Shown here piece by piece: positions 1-12,988 of a stretch of 59,185 nucleotides of DNA. Source of the stretch: Polyangiaceae bacterium (lineage in GTDB: Bacteria; Myxococcota_A; Polyangia; Polyangiales; Polyangiaceae); the NCBI GenBank assembly GCA_025937895.1, contig JAICQL010000020.1, positions 1 to 59,185 on the forward strand, written 5' to 3'. The notes under the pieces were generated by a model. That model was given only the letters and a program-made list of their open reading frames with translations, did no database searches and had not been told where the DNA came from. Position 1 is the first letter of the stretch. Every line of letters starts with the position of its first letter. The position numbers and the translations under genes are program-made.

Positions 1-1
1 G

Positions 2-55
2 CAGCTGGCGCAGCTGCGCCAGCTGTGGCAGCGGCTGCCGGCGGCGGGGGGCTGA
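2..55 (+). CDS. C-terminal end of an upstream gene (partial)
   Basis: A reading frame enters from the left edge and ends at TGA 53-55. Its 17 residues are rich in Leu, Gln and Arg (QLAQLRQLWQRLPAAGG), which looks like the amphipathic C-terminus of a helical or coiled-coil protein. The frame is different from that of the next gene. Only the tail is visible, so no function can be assigned, and chance cannot be excluded in a stretch this short. Confidence 0.4.
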   Translation, partial: QLAQLRQLWQRLPAAGG

Positions 56-216
56 CGGCCCCGGGTGCGGGTGGCGGCGGGCCGCTGGTTGGGCACATAC
101 TGCTGCCGCCTGGTGACGTGTGGCGGCGAGCCCCCTGTAAAAGGAGCCTGGCCTGGCGCGTGGCAGCGCCGCACAAAGCGGGTGCCGGAGCAGCGCGGAA
201 GTCGTATAGCTCGGGC

Positions 217-1785
217 GTGGCTCGTGGCGTCGCCGGTGATTGTGCCTGGGGCCGCGCGCGCGGGTGGGGGCTTTCCTGGCTGCACGGGTCGCTGGTGCTG
301 CAATGTGCAGTCGGGCTGTATGCGGGCGAGAGTGCGGCGCTGGAGCCGCGCAGCATCACCGAGCCAGAGGTGTTGCAGCAGCCGGCCATGTTCACCGACG
401 TGGTCGACGGCTTCGACGGCGGCACGGATCTGCACTTCAGTCTCACCTACCAGCACACCTGGAAGACGGCGCGCATCGAGCGCGAGACGCAGTCGGTGGC
501 GGTGAGCGCCGATGCGGCGGGGGGCACGGCGCGGATCGCGGTGGCGGATTACAGCGAGTCCACCAGTCGCCTGAACGTGCGCGCGGAGCTGGGGCTGTAT
601 CATGATCTGGCACTGATTGTGCGCTTGCCGGTGATCTTGTCACGCAGCTCCACCCTGCGCGGGCGGGGCGCGCCGGCGGGTGCGCTGGAGGGCGCGCCGG
701 GGCAGGAGCTGTTTCAGCTGCCATTCGACTCGCCCAACCGCAGCGGGGTGGAGTACCTGGGCCTGGGCGTCGACTGGGGCATCCTCAATCAGTGGCGGGA
801 CGCGGCGCAGCCGACCCTGGTGGTCGGGGTGGAGGGGCGCTTCTCCGTGTCGGAGCCGATGCACGCCTGCGGCCCCGCGCGACCCGCCACGGAGGAGGGC
901 GCGGCCGAGGTGCGCTGCGCGCAGCCGGCGGACATCAACCGCGATGGCGTGAGCGGGCAGTTTCCCGTGGCACTGGCGCCGGGTCGGGTGGAGTCGCTCG
1001 AGGGCAGCTTCGCCGAGCAGTCGCGAAAGGCGGGCGTGAGCCGCGGCACCACGGGGCTGGAGCTGCACGGCATGATCTCGCGCCGCTTTGCGCAGCTGGA
1101 GCCGTACATGGGGCTGGGCGTGCTGCTCGAGCTGCCCAGCGCGAGCAGCGATTTCGGTCCCGATCGGCCCTGGAAAAAGAGCATCGGCCAGCGCGTGGGC
1201 GCGAGCCTGGGGGTAGAGCTCATGCCCTGGGAGGTGGTGGAGCAGTTTCAGCGGCTGAGCCTGGACGTGCGCTTCACCGGCACGTATCGCGCTGCCGGGC
1301 GGGACTACTCGGAGCTATTTGACGCGCTTGGCTCGAGCAACGCGCCCGCGTATCGCCAGCCGCGCTTTGCGGGCTACAGGGCGGGAGCCGATCCGAGCGG
1401 GCGCACGAGCGTGATCGATCCGGACTCGGAGCGGGTGTTTCCGACCGGCATCAGCAACGTGGACGCGCACGGTAGCTACGCACTGCGCGTGCAGGCTCGC
1501 TGGCAGGCGGGGCGCTACGTGCACTTCGACCTGGCCGCGGGCTGGGCGCTGACCCAGCAGCACGTGATCACGCGCGGCGCTCCCTGCGACGGCTCGCGCT
1601 CGGTGGACCCGGAGCGCGCCGGGCCGTGCCTGTTCGCCAACCCGCTCGTCGGGGACGGACCGGAGGTGATCGCGGGCAGGCCGGATCCGAGCTACCGGCC
1701 CGAGACGGATGAGGCGGGGCACCGCTTCATCGTGGGCACCGCCAGCACCGTGGACGCTTGGGTTGGCGCCACGGTCATGTTTTAG
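217..1785 (+). CDS. Outer-membrane beta-barrel-like protein
   Basis: About 522 residues from a GTG start. The mature part has alternating polar and hydrophobic strands and ends in Val-Met-Phe; a C-terminal aromatic residue is typical of BAM-inserted outer-membrane barrels. Phrases such as LEPYMGLGVLLELP and RLSLDVRFTGTY read as transmembrane beta strands. The start is uncertain. The frame is open back to the window edge, but the first credible leader begins near GTG 217 with Arg-rich residues, a short hydrophobic core and an Ala-Gly-Glu-Ser-Ala cleavage region. No strong ribosome site is seen. The stop TAG shares its last base with the GTG of the next gene, so the two are probably translationally coupled. 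Specific function is unknown. Confidence 0.7.
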   Translation: MARGVAGDCAWGRARGWGLSWLHGSLVLQCAVGLYAGESAALEPRSITEPEVLQQPAMFTDVVDGFDGGTDLHFSLTYQHTWKTARIERETQSVAVSADAAGGTARIAVADYSESTSRLNVRAELGLYHDLALIVRLPVILSRSSTLRGRGAPAGALEGAPGQELFQLPFDSPNRSGVEYLGLGVDWGILNQWRDAAQPTLVVGVEGRFSVSEPMHACGPARPATEEGAAEVRCAQPADINRDGVSGQFPVALAPGRVESLEGSFAEQSRKAGVSRGTTGLELHGMISRRFAQLEPYMGLGVLLELPSASSDFGPDRPWKKSIGQRVGASLGVELMPWEVVEQFQRLSLDVRFTGTYRAAGRDYSELFDALGSSNAPAYRQPRFAGYRAGADPSGRTSVIDPDSERVFPTGISNVDAHGSYALRVQARWQAGRYVHFDLAAGWALTQQHVITRGAPCDGSRSVDPERAGPCLFANPLVGDGPEVIAGRPDPSYRPETDEAGHRFIVGTASTVDAWVGATVMF

Positions 1786-3158
1786 TGCCGGACGTGCGGC
1801 GCTCGCTTCTCTCCTGCCTGCTGGCGCTGGCGGCGTCGGGGGTGGCCCTGGGCTGGGCCGCGCCGGCGCCGGCACAGCCGCGCGATGTGCGGCTCTTGCC
1901 CACGTATTTTCCCCCACCGGGCGAGGACATGCCGGTGGATCTGGCGCCGGTGGCGCGGCGGCTGGACACGGTGCTGAGCGACGCGCTGCTCGACTTTGGC
2001 CTGCGCCCGGTCGACGGCAGTCAGCCAGCGTCGGAGCCGCGCGCCGAGGAGCTGCTGGTCAGCCTGGCGCGCGAGAGCTGGGTGGTGGCCCCGGAGCTGA
2101 CCCTGGCGGGCAGCCAGCTGCGCGTGCGGCTCTCGCTGGTGCCGCGCGGCGCAGAGGTGCTCTTGGTGCGAGTGCAGACGGTGGAGCCTGCGCAGCTCGA
2201 GGTGCGCAGCCTGCGGCTGCTGCGCGAGCTGCTGGAGCCGCGCGCGGGGCTGGCGGGCGATGCGGAGGGCTTGCCGCTGGAGGGCGTGGCGCAGGGGCAC
2301 GAGGCGGCGGAGCTGCCGCCCCCGGCTCAGCGCCGGCGCTCCACCGGGCGCGCGGTGCTGGCGCTGCACACGGCGGCGCTGGGCGGCTATCTGGGTTACT
2401 CGTTGCAGCGTGCCTCCGGCTCGGATGACGCGCGGCTGACGTATCCACTGGCAGCGCTGGGCGCGGGCATTGGCCTGGGCTCGGCGGTGATCGTCAGTGA
2501 CGAGTGGGACATCAACCTGGCGCGCGCCTGGTTCCTGGGCGCTGCGATGTTGTGGCCGCCCATCGGCATCTCGCTGGCCACCACGCGCGAGGGACCGGAC
2601 CGGCACTTGCTCGGGGTGGTGGGTGCGGTGGGTGGGCTGACCCTGGCCACCGCCGGGCTGGTGCTCGGCAACGTGGATGAGGGCGGAGCCGCCTTCACGC
2701 ACTCGGGTGCCGTGCTGGGGCTGGTGCTGGGCGGCCTGGGCGAGATGGCGGTGGATGGGGATGCACAGGCCAAGCCCACGCGCGGCATCGGCTACGGCAT
2801 CCTGGCGGGGGTGACGGTGGCGGGCGCGCTGGCGACGCAGCTGCGCACCCCGGCGCCGACGGACATGCTCTCGATCGATCTGAGCGCGCTGCTCGGCGGG
2901 CTCGCGGGGGCCGCGATCGGTACGCCGCTGCTGGTCAGTCAGGACCGCAGTGATCGGCGGGACCGCATCTGGCTCTCGGGGGTGATGCTGGGCACGGTGG
3001 TCGGCGCCGGGGTGGGCTACTGGTTGCTCGGCGACGGTGATGCAGGCGCTGCCGCTGAAGGTGAGCCCGGCGCCGCCGCCAAAGAGGGGGCGCGCGCGCG
3101 AGTGGGGCTGGGCAGCGCGGCCGCGCCGCTGGGCATCCACGTGATGGGGGAGTGGTGA
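1785..3158 (+). CDS. Secreted-signal multi-pass membrane protein of unknown function
   Basis: 457 residues. I chose GTG 1785 because it overlaps the preceding stop (TAGTG) and gives a clean signal peptide, with an Arg-Arg n-region, a Leu/Ala core and cleavage after APAPA. An extramembrane region of about 170 residues follows (up to about residue 185), then at least six hydrophobic, Gly/Ala-rich segments, then an Ala-rich charged tail. No catalytic motif was recognised. Coupling to the upstream barrel-like gene suggests an envelope role. The downstream pseudouridine synthase gene overlaps by 4 bp, so the three genes look like one transcript although their functions differ. Confidence 0.7.
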   Translation: MPDVRRSLLSCLLALAASGVALGWAAPAPAQPRDVRLLPTYFPPPGEDMPVDLAPVARRLDTVLSDALLDFGLRPVDGSQPASEPRAEELLVSLARESWVVAPELTLAGSQLRVRLSLVPRGAEVLLVRVQTVEPAQLEVRSLRLLRELLEPRAGLAGDAEGLPLEGVAQGHEAAELPPPAQRRRSTGRAVLALHTAALGGYLGYSLQRASGSDDARLTYPLAALGAGIGLGSAVIVSDEWDINLARAWFLGAAMLWPPIGISLATTREGPDRHLLGVVGAVGGLTLATAGLVLGNVDEGGAAFTHSGAVLGLVLGGLGEMAVDGDAQAKPTRGIGYGILAGVTVAGALATQLRTPAPTDMLSIDLSALLGGLAGAAIGTPLLVSQDRSDRRDRIWLSGVMLGTVVGAGVGYWLLGDGDAGAAAEGEPGAAAKEGARARVGLGSAAAPLGIHVMGEW

Positions 3159-4114
3159 GCAGCTCGATGAACCCGGATGCAAAAGCCTCGGCCGCGCCGC
3201 TGTATGCTTTCGAGGTGCCTGCTGCCGCAGAGGGCGAGCGGCTCGACAAGGTGTTGGTGCAACAGCGGCCGGAGCTGGGGCGGCAGGGGGCGCGCTGGCT
3301 GAGCGAACAGGGCCTGGTGCGGGTCAACGGCGCGCGCGCGCCCAAAGCGCGCCGCTTGCACGCCGGCGAGCGGGTGGAGGTGTTTGGCGAGTGGGGCGCG
3401 GCGCCCAGCCCCGAGCCGGAGGCGCCGCTCACGGTGGTGCTGGAGCGCGCGGACCTGGTGGTGGTGGACAAGCCTGCGGGGCAGGCGAGCGCGCCGCTCG
3501 GGCCGCTCGACCCTGGCACCCTGGCGGGCGCGCTGCTCGGGCGTTATCCGGAGATGGCGCAGGTGGGCTATCGCGCGCGCGAGCCTGGGCTGTTGCACCG
3601 GCTCGACACACGCACGTCGGGGCTGTTGATCGCGGCGCGCTCGACGCAGGCGTTCGACGTGCTGCGCGCGGCGCTGCGCGAGGAGCAGCTGAGCAAGCGC
3701 TACCTGGCGATCGTGGACGGGCTGGGCCTGCCCGACTTCATGGAGATCGATCTGCCGCTGGCGCCGGACCCTTCGGGCTCGGGTCAGGTGATCGTGGCGG
3801 ATGACGATGACACGCCGGGCGCGCGCGCCTGCTTCTCGGAGCTGCGGGTGGTAGAGCGTCGCGGGCGCTGGGCGCTGGTGGAGGTGACCGCGTCGCGCGC
3901 GTACCGCCATCAGGTGCGCGTGCACCTGGCGTGCTCGGGCTGGCCCATCGCGGGCGATCTGGACTACGGCGGCAGCGTCGCGTCCGTGCTGCCTGGGCGT
4001 CACGCGCTGCATGCCAGCTACGTGGGCTGGGCGGGCAACGAGAGCGTGCCGGCGTTCGAGGCGGAGAGCCCGCTGCCGGCGGAGCTGCGCGCGCTGCTGG
4101 ACGGCGGAGCTTAG
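3155..4114 (+). CDS. RluA-family pseudouridine synthase
   Basis: About 319 residues. It isomerises specific uridines in rRNA or tRNA to pseudouridine. An N-terminal S4-type RNA-binding domain (ERLDKVL, then LVRVNGARAPK) covers roughly residues 20-85. The catalytic domain carries the family motif LLHRLDTRTSGLL, with the nucleophilic Asp near residue 151. Later blocks KRYLAIVDG and YRHQVRVHLA are typical of the RluA/RluC/RluD group; which U is modified cannot be told from sequence. Starts GTG 3152, GTG 3155 (GTGA overlap with the previous stop) and ATG 3167 are all possible, with a GGGGGAG just upstream. The stop lies inside a 25-bp tandem duplication. Confidence 0.9.
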   Translation: MSSSMNPDAKASAAPLYAFEVPAAAEGERLDKVLVQQRPELGRQGARWLSEQGLVRVNGARAPKARRLHAGERVEVFGEWGAAPSPEPEAPLTVVLERADLVVVDKPAGQASAPLGPLDPGTLAGALLGRYPEMAQVGYRAREPGLLHRLDTRTSGLLIAARSTQAFDVLRAALREEQLSKRYLAIVDGLGLPDFMEIDLPLAPDPSGSGQVIVADDDDTPGARACFSELRVVERRGRWALVEVTASRAYRHQVRVHLACSGWPIAGDLDYGGSVASVLPGRHALHASYVGWAGNESVPAFEAESPLPAELRALLDGGA

Positions 4115-4135
4115 CGCGCTGCTGGACGGCGGAGC
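4089..4135 (+). repeat. 22-bp direct repeat, 25-bp period, spanning a stop codon
   Basis: GCGCGCTGCTGGACGGCGGAGC occurs at 4089-4110 and again, identical, at 4114-4135, separated by TTA. The first copy encodes the last residues (RALLDGGA) of the pseudouridine synthase. The TAG stop uses the spacer TA and the first G of the second copy. The identity suggests a recent slippage duplication. The extra copy lies outside the coding sequence. Confidence 0.85.
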
Positions 4136-4171
4136 GTGGCTTGGGCGGCTACTGCGACGGCGTGAGCAGCG

Positions 4172-4792
4172 CTACCGGCCTTCGCCGCTGGCGCGATCGA
4201 AGATCTCCCGCGCCTCTTCCGCCTTGGCCAGGGCGCCCAGCGGGCGATGGCTGCCGAAGTGAGAGGCGAAAGCGGTGGTCAGGCTGCCCACCAGCTCCTG
4301 GCGGGTAATGCCGTAGATGCGACCCGGACCGTCGAGCAGATGGCGGCGGGCTTGTGAGAGCGCGTCGATCAGCGCCTGCACGGGCTGCTCGATGGCTCTG
4401 CCCTCGTGCGACCAGGCGATGGCGCCGCTGGGGTTGACCAGCACCACCCTCAGGCGTGGCTGCTGCGCGACGTCATCTCGCCTTGCGCCGCGCTGAGATA
4501 GACCACGCTGAGACAGGGGCGCTAGCAGCGCGTCAAAGTCCTCTCTCTGGCACGGCTCACGCGTGGCGCTGCGCGCTCGCGGGTAGCTGTCATCGGGCTG
4601 GAAGCACAACAGCTGCGTGGGGCCCATCAGCACCAGGCACGAGCTCACGCAGCGCAGCTCCGAGCGCAGGCGTGCGAGCTGGCGATCATCGGGATCCGAC
4701 CAGTTGCTGATGAAGGCCACGATCAGGATCTGACCGCGGTATGAGCTCGGGCCGGGCAGGAGACGTTCAGATAGCGGAGTCAAGACACCCAC
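4172..4792 (-). CDS. Thioredoxin/peroxiredoxin-fold protein, possibly redox-inactive
   Basis: About 206 residues. The pattern is that of the AhpC/TSA-thioredoxin superfamily: LTPLSERLLPGPSSYRGQILIVAF, then a helix, a second strand LRVVLVNPSGAIAWSHEG and a final helix. The place where the peroxidatic Cys (TxxC) or CxxC is expected instead reads ISNWSDPD, so catalysis by the usual mechanism is doubtful. Other Cys residues exist (for example in LRCVSSCLVL) but do not fit the motif. About 60 residues after the fold are unassigned. The start is uncertain: GTG 4792 or TTG 4783 place the fold at the N-terminus; the frame is open further upstream. It is convergent with the pseudouridine synthase gene and lies downstream of the nucleotidylyltransferase on the same strand. 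Confidence 0.55.
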   Translation of the reverse strand: MGVLTPLSERLLPGPSSYRGQILIVAFISNWSDPDDRQLARLRSELRCVSSCLVLMGPTQLLCFQPDDSYPRARSATREPCQREDFDALLAPLSQRGLSQRGARRDDVAQQPRLRVVLVNPSGAIAWSHEGRAIEQPVQALIDALSQARRHLLDGPGRIYGITRQELVGSLTTAFASHFGSHRPLGALAKAEEAREIFDRASGEGR

Positions 4793-5028
4793 ACTCCAGC
4801 AAGGCGCGTACCGTTCCCCCGGATGGCGCCGACAACGAGCATCATGATAGCCGATTTGAGCTGCGCGACGCCACGGTCTCCCGCGCGTAGCGAGCGCTTT
4901 GCGAGAGCGCGATGGGCAGCTCGCTCCGAGGCAAATACGCGTCGCGGGATCTTCTGCCACGTCGTTGCGCAGCCCTTACGATCTCGCGCCGTGGGACGTG
5001 TGGGCTCTACTCCTCACTCCTGGAGGCT

Positions 5029-5976
5029 CTAGCTCCGCGAGGAGGCGGGTATGTCGGGCAGCTTGGCCCCGTGCAAGCGGCGCTCGAAGCGCGCATATTC
5101 GCTGGTGCCGCGCAGGCTGGCCACCACGCGCTCGGGGGTGCCCCAGTCAGACCAGCCGCACTCGCTCAGCGGCTCCAGCTCCAGGCCGTCGGCGTGCTCC
5201 AGCACGTCGCGCGAGAAATCCGCGGCGGGCATGCGTTGATAGATCTGGCTCACTCGCGAGCGATCCTCCACGGCGTGCTCCTCGAGCACCTCGCTGAGCG
5301 CGCGGCACTGCTCGGGCAGGTGCTCCTCCGCCAGCTGCCACAGCCGCTGGGCGGGGGCGACCAGCACGAAGGTGTTCCACAGTGCTCCACGCTCGAACAG
5401 GCGGCGCGCCGTCTCCGGCTGCGGCTTCTCCTCGAAGCAGTGCACGTACAGCTCACCGGACTCGTCGGCGCGCGGCACGATCCAGCCGTATTGCGGATCT
5501 GGTAGGTCAGGTACGGCGCCGATCAGCACCAGGCGCTGGTGCGCGGCCGCGCGCGCCGCAGCGTGGCTCACGGCGCGCCGGAAGGGCGCCTCGTCGCGCA
5601 CGAAGTGGTCCGAGGGTAAGACCACCACGTGCGCCTCGGGGTCCGCCGCCAGCACCTGGGTCAGCGGCAGCAAGATGCCGGGACCTGTGCCCAGATTGGC
5701 CGGCTGTGGCACGAGTGTCACGGCACCGAAGGGCGCCAGCTGGCCGCGCGCCAGCTTCTCGCGCTCCTCGGAGACGATGACCACCACGTGCTCCGGGAAG
5801 CTCCAGGAGAGCGAACGTGTCACGGCGCTCTGGAGCAGCGACCGATCTGCCTCGATGCGGGCAAACTGTTTGGGCAGATCTTCGCCATGGAGCGCGCGCG
5901 TCAGCGAGCGCAAGCGCGTGCCGTCGCCTCCCGCTAGCACGATGGTCCACAGCTCCCGGGCTTCGTTCACGGTCAT
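5029..5976 (-). CDS. Mannose-1-phosphate guanylyltransferase-like nucleotidylyltransferase
   Basis: 315 residues. It transfers a nucleotidyl group from an NTP to a sugar-1-phosphate, giving an NDP-sugar (GDP-mannose if it is a true ManC type). The signature loop VLAGGDGTRLRSLT is near residue 15, followed by DLPKQF, a PKQF block typical of the GMP group. VLPSDHFV supplies the metal-binding Asp, and CFEEKP is the usual acceptor-site motif. The C-terminal ManC isomerase domain is absent, so it is monofunctional. ATG 5976 is supported by GGAGG six bases upstream. It lies 122 bp after the GlgX-TreY gene on the same strand, so it may belong to that transcript. The substrate is inferred from family motifs only. 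Confidence 0.85.
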   Translation of the reverse strand: MTVNEARELWTIVLAGGDGTRLRSLTRALHGEDLPKQFARIEADRSLLQSAVTRSLSWSFPEHVVVIVSEEREKLARGQLAPFGAVTLVPQPANLGTGPGILLPLTQVLAADPEAHVVVLPSDHFVRDEAPFRRAVSHAAARAAAHQRLVLIGAVPDLPDPQYGWIVPRADESGELYVHCFEEKPQPETARRLFERGALWNTFVLVAPAQRLWQLAEEHLPEQCRALSEVLEEHAVEDRSRVSQIYQRMPAADFSRDVLEHADGLELEPLSECGWSDWGTPERVVASLRGTSEYARFERRLHGAKLPDIPASSRS

Positions 5977-6098
5977 GACCCCCTCCGAGGTAGCGTTCCC
6001 CAATGCACCCCCAGTGCATCGCAGTGGGAGTGCAATGGTCGTGCCCCGGTCGGGGGCTCGCAACGCACCAGAACGCAAACGGAGCGGATCGGGCGCGC

Positions 6099-11078
<4,980 letters not shown>

Positions 11079-11177
11079 CTAGCAACCGCCATGCCGTGAA
11101 CTGGCAGGTATGCTCGACCCCAGCTGCCGGCTCACGCGGCCAGGGCGGGCCGCGGCTGCGCGCGGTGACCCGGGTGC

Positions 11178-12806
11178 TCAGAGCGCGAGCACGACGCCTT
11201 CATCCGCAAGCAGATCTGCCCCGAGCGGGGCACCCGCGCGACCCGGATGGGTCGACACCGCCACCTGCACGCCACGCAGCTCGGCGGGTACCGCGCCCGC
11301 CTGCGCCGTGCTGCCCAGATTCAAGAGCACGGCCAGGCGCCGCTGCTCATGCTGGCGCACGTAGGCGAGCAGGGGTGGCGGCACGTCCAGCTCCGTGTAG
11401 CTGCCGAGCGAGAGCGCGGGCTCCGCCCGGCGCAGTGCGAGCAGCGAGCGGTACAGCGAGAGCATGGAATCCGGGTCTTTCCGCTGGCGCTCCACGTTCA
11501 CCTGCTGGTAGTCGGCTGCGACCGGCAGCCAGGGCTCCCCGCTGGAGAAGCCAGCGTATTTCTCTGCCGACCACTGCATCGGCGTGCGCTCCGGATCGCG
11601 ACCCAGACCGAGCCCCGGGATGTTCTTTTCGAACGGATCGTGCACCTGCTCGGGCGCGATCGGCACGTCGCGCATACCCAGCTCATCGCCGTAGTACAAG
11701 GTGGGAGTGCCGCGCAGCGTGCACAGCAGCACCGCGGCGATGCGCGCCTGCGCCGGCCCGACCCGGCTGGCGATGCGCGAGCGATCGTGGTTGCCGAGCA
11801 CCCAGTTGGGCCAGGCCCCGGCGGGCAGGTGTGCCTCGTAGCTGGCGATCAACGGGCGCAGCAGCGTGGCGTCCCAGCGCGTCTCGATCAGGTGGAAGTT
11901 GAACGGCAGGTGGAAGCCGTCGAGCTGGGCGCCGTAGTAGTGCATCAGTCGATCGAAGGGCAGGTAGGCCTCTCCGATCAGCAGGCGCTCGCCATCCTGG
12001 CCCAGCGCCGCGCGCATCTCGCGTGCCGCGTCGTGCACCTCCGGCAGGTCGGTGGTGTAGCGCCGGATCAGCTGCCGGCGCGGCAGCATGCCCGGTCGGT
12101 AGTCAGGGTTCTTCGGATTGTCGCGTAGCTGGGTGTCCTTGAACAGATGGTGGATGGCATCGACGCGGAAGCCGTCCACCCCGCGCGCCACCCAGAAGCG
12201 CAGCACGTCGCACATGGCGCGCCGCACGTCGGGGTTGCGCCAGTTCAAATCCGGCTGCTCCTCGAGGAACGAGTGCAAATAGTATTGCCCGGTGGCCTCA
12301 TCCAGCTTCCAGGCGGAGCCGCCAAACTCGGAGAGCCAGTTGCTGGGTGGCCCGCCATCGGGCTTCGGATCTTGCCAGACGTACCAGTTGCGCCGCGGGT
12401 TGTCGCGCGAGCGCCGCGCCTCCTGAAACCAGGGGTGCTGATCGGAGCTGTGGTTGGGGATGAAATCCAGGATCACCCGCAAGCCCACGCGGTGCATCTC
12501 CGCCACCAGCGCGTCAAAGTCCGCGAGCGTGCCGAAGCGCGGATCGACATCGCAGTAATCCGACACGTCGTAGCCAAAATCAGCCAGCGGCGAGGGATAG
12601 AACGGCGAGATCCAGACCGCGTCCACGCCCAGCTCCAGCAAATAAGGCAGGCGCGCGCGGATGCCGGCCAGGTCCCCCATGCCGTCACCGTTGGAGTCCG
12701 CGAAGGACAGCGGGTAGATCTGATACACGACCCCGCTCTGCCACCACGGGGCCGCGGGAGCTCGTGGAGCGGAGGCTTGCTGGGTCGTCACCGTGCGCGT
12801 CACCAT
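11178..12806 (-). CDS. GH13 alpha-glucosidase (copy A)
   Basis: 542 residues. A cytoplasmic-looking GH13 enzyme of the oligo-1,6-glucosidase/alpha-glucosidase type that hydrolyses or transglycosylates short alpha-glucosides. It begins WWQSGVVYQIYPLSFADSNGDG. The calcium-like loop NGDGMGDL and the IPNHSSDQHPWF block are present. The catalytic triad is complete: nucleophile Asp216 in GFRVDAIHH, acid/base Glu279 in LIGEAYLP and the stabilising Asp in VLGNHDRSRI. ATG 12806 places the family N-terminus about 20 residues in; no strong Shine-Dalgarno is seen. It is the first gene of the leftward arm of the trehalose island and a close paralogue of the gene at 14956-16539. Exact substrate (maltose, isomaltose, trehalose or another) cannot be told. 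Confidence 0.92.
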   Translation of the reverse strand: MVTRTVTTQQASAPRAPAAPWWQSGVVYQIYPLSFADSNGDGMGDLAGIRARLPYLLELGVDAVWISPFYPSPLADFGYDVSDYCDVDPRFGTLADFDALVAEMHRVGLRVILDFIPNHSSDQHPWFQEARRSRDNPRRNWYVWQDPKPDGGPPSNWLSEFGGSAWKLDEATGQYYLHSFLEEQPDLNWRNPDVRRAMCDVLRFWVARGVDGFRVDAIHHLFKDTQLRDNPKNPDYRPGMLPRRQLIRRYTTDLPEVHDAAREMRAALGQDGERLLIGEAYLPFDRLMHYYGAQLDGFHLPFNFHLIETRWDATLLRPLIASYEAHLPAGAWPNWVLGNHDRSRIASRVGPAQARIAAVLLCTLRGTPTLYYGDELGMRDVPIAPEQVHDPFEKNIPGLGLGRDPERTPMQWSAEKYAGFSSGEPWLPVAADYQQVNVERQRKDPDSMLSLYRSLLALRRAEPALSLGSYTELDVPPPLLAYVRQHEQRRLAVLLNLGSTAQAGAVPAELRGVQVAVSTHPGRAGAPLGADLLADEGVVLAL

Positions 12807-12988
12807 GCAGCCTGCATGGCATGGCCGCGCCGGGCGGGTCACGCGCAAACGCACCAGGCCATAGCTCACCAGCGAGGCGCATTGCCTCGGTCGTTGCGCC
12901 CCGGTGCACGGTGGCGCGCAGGGCCAGCGTCGTACGAGCCCGCGCGCTTGCTCGTGGGAACGAGTCTTGCTGAGCCACGCCGCAGCAA

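Noticed and set aside
1782..3182. 466-codon minus-strand frame opposite the membrane-protein gene
   Set aside because: Same antisense effect; the plus strand has a signal peptide and membrane helices.
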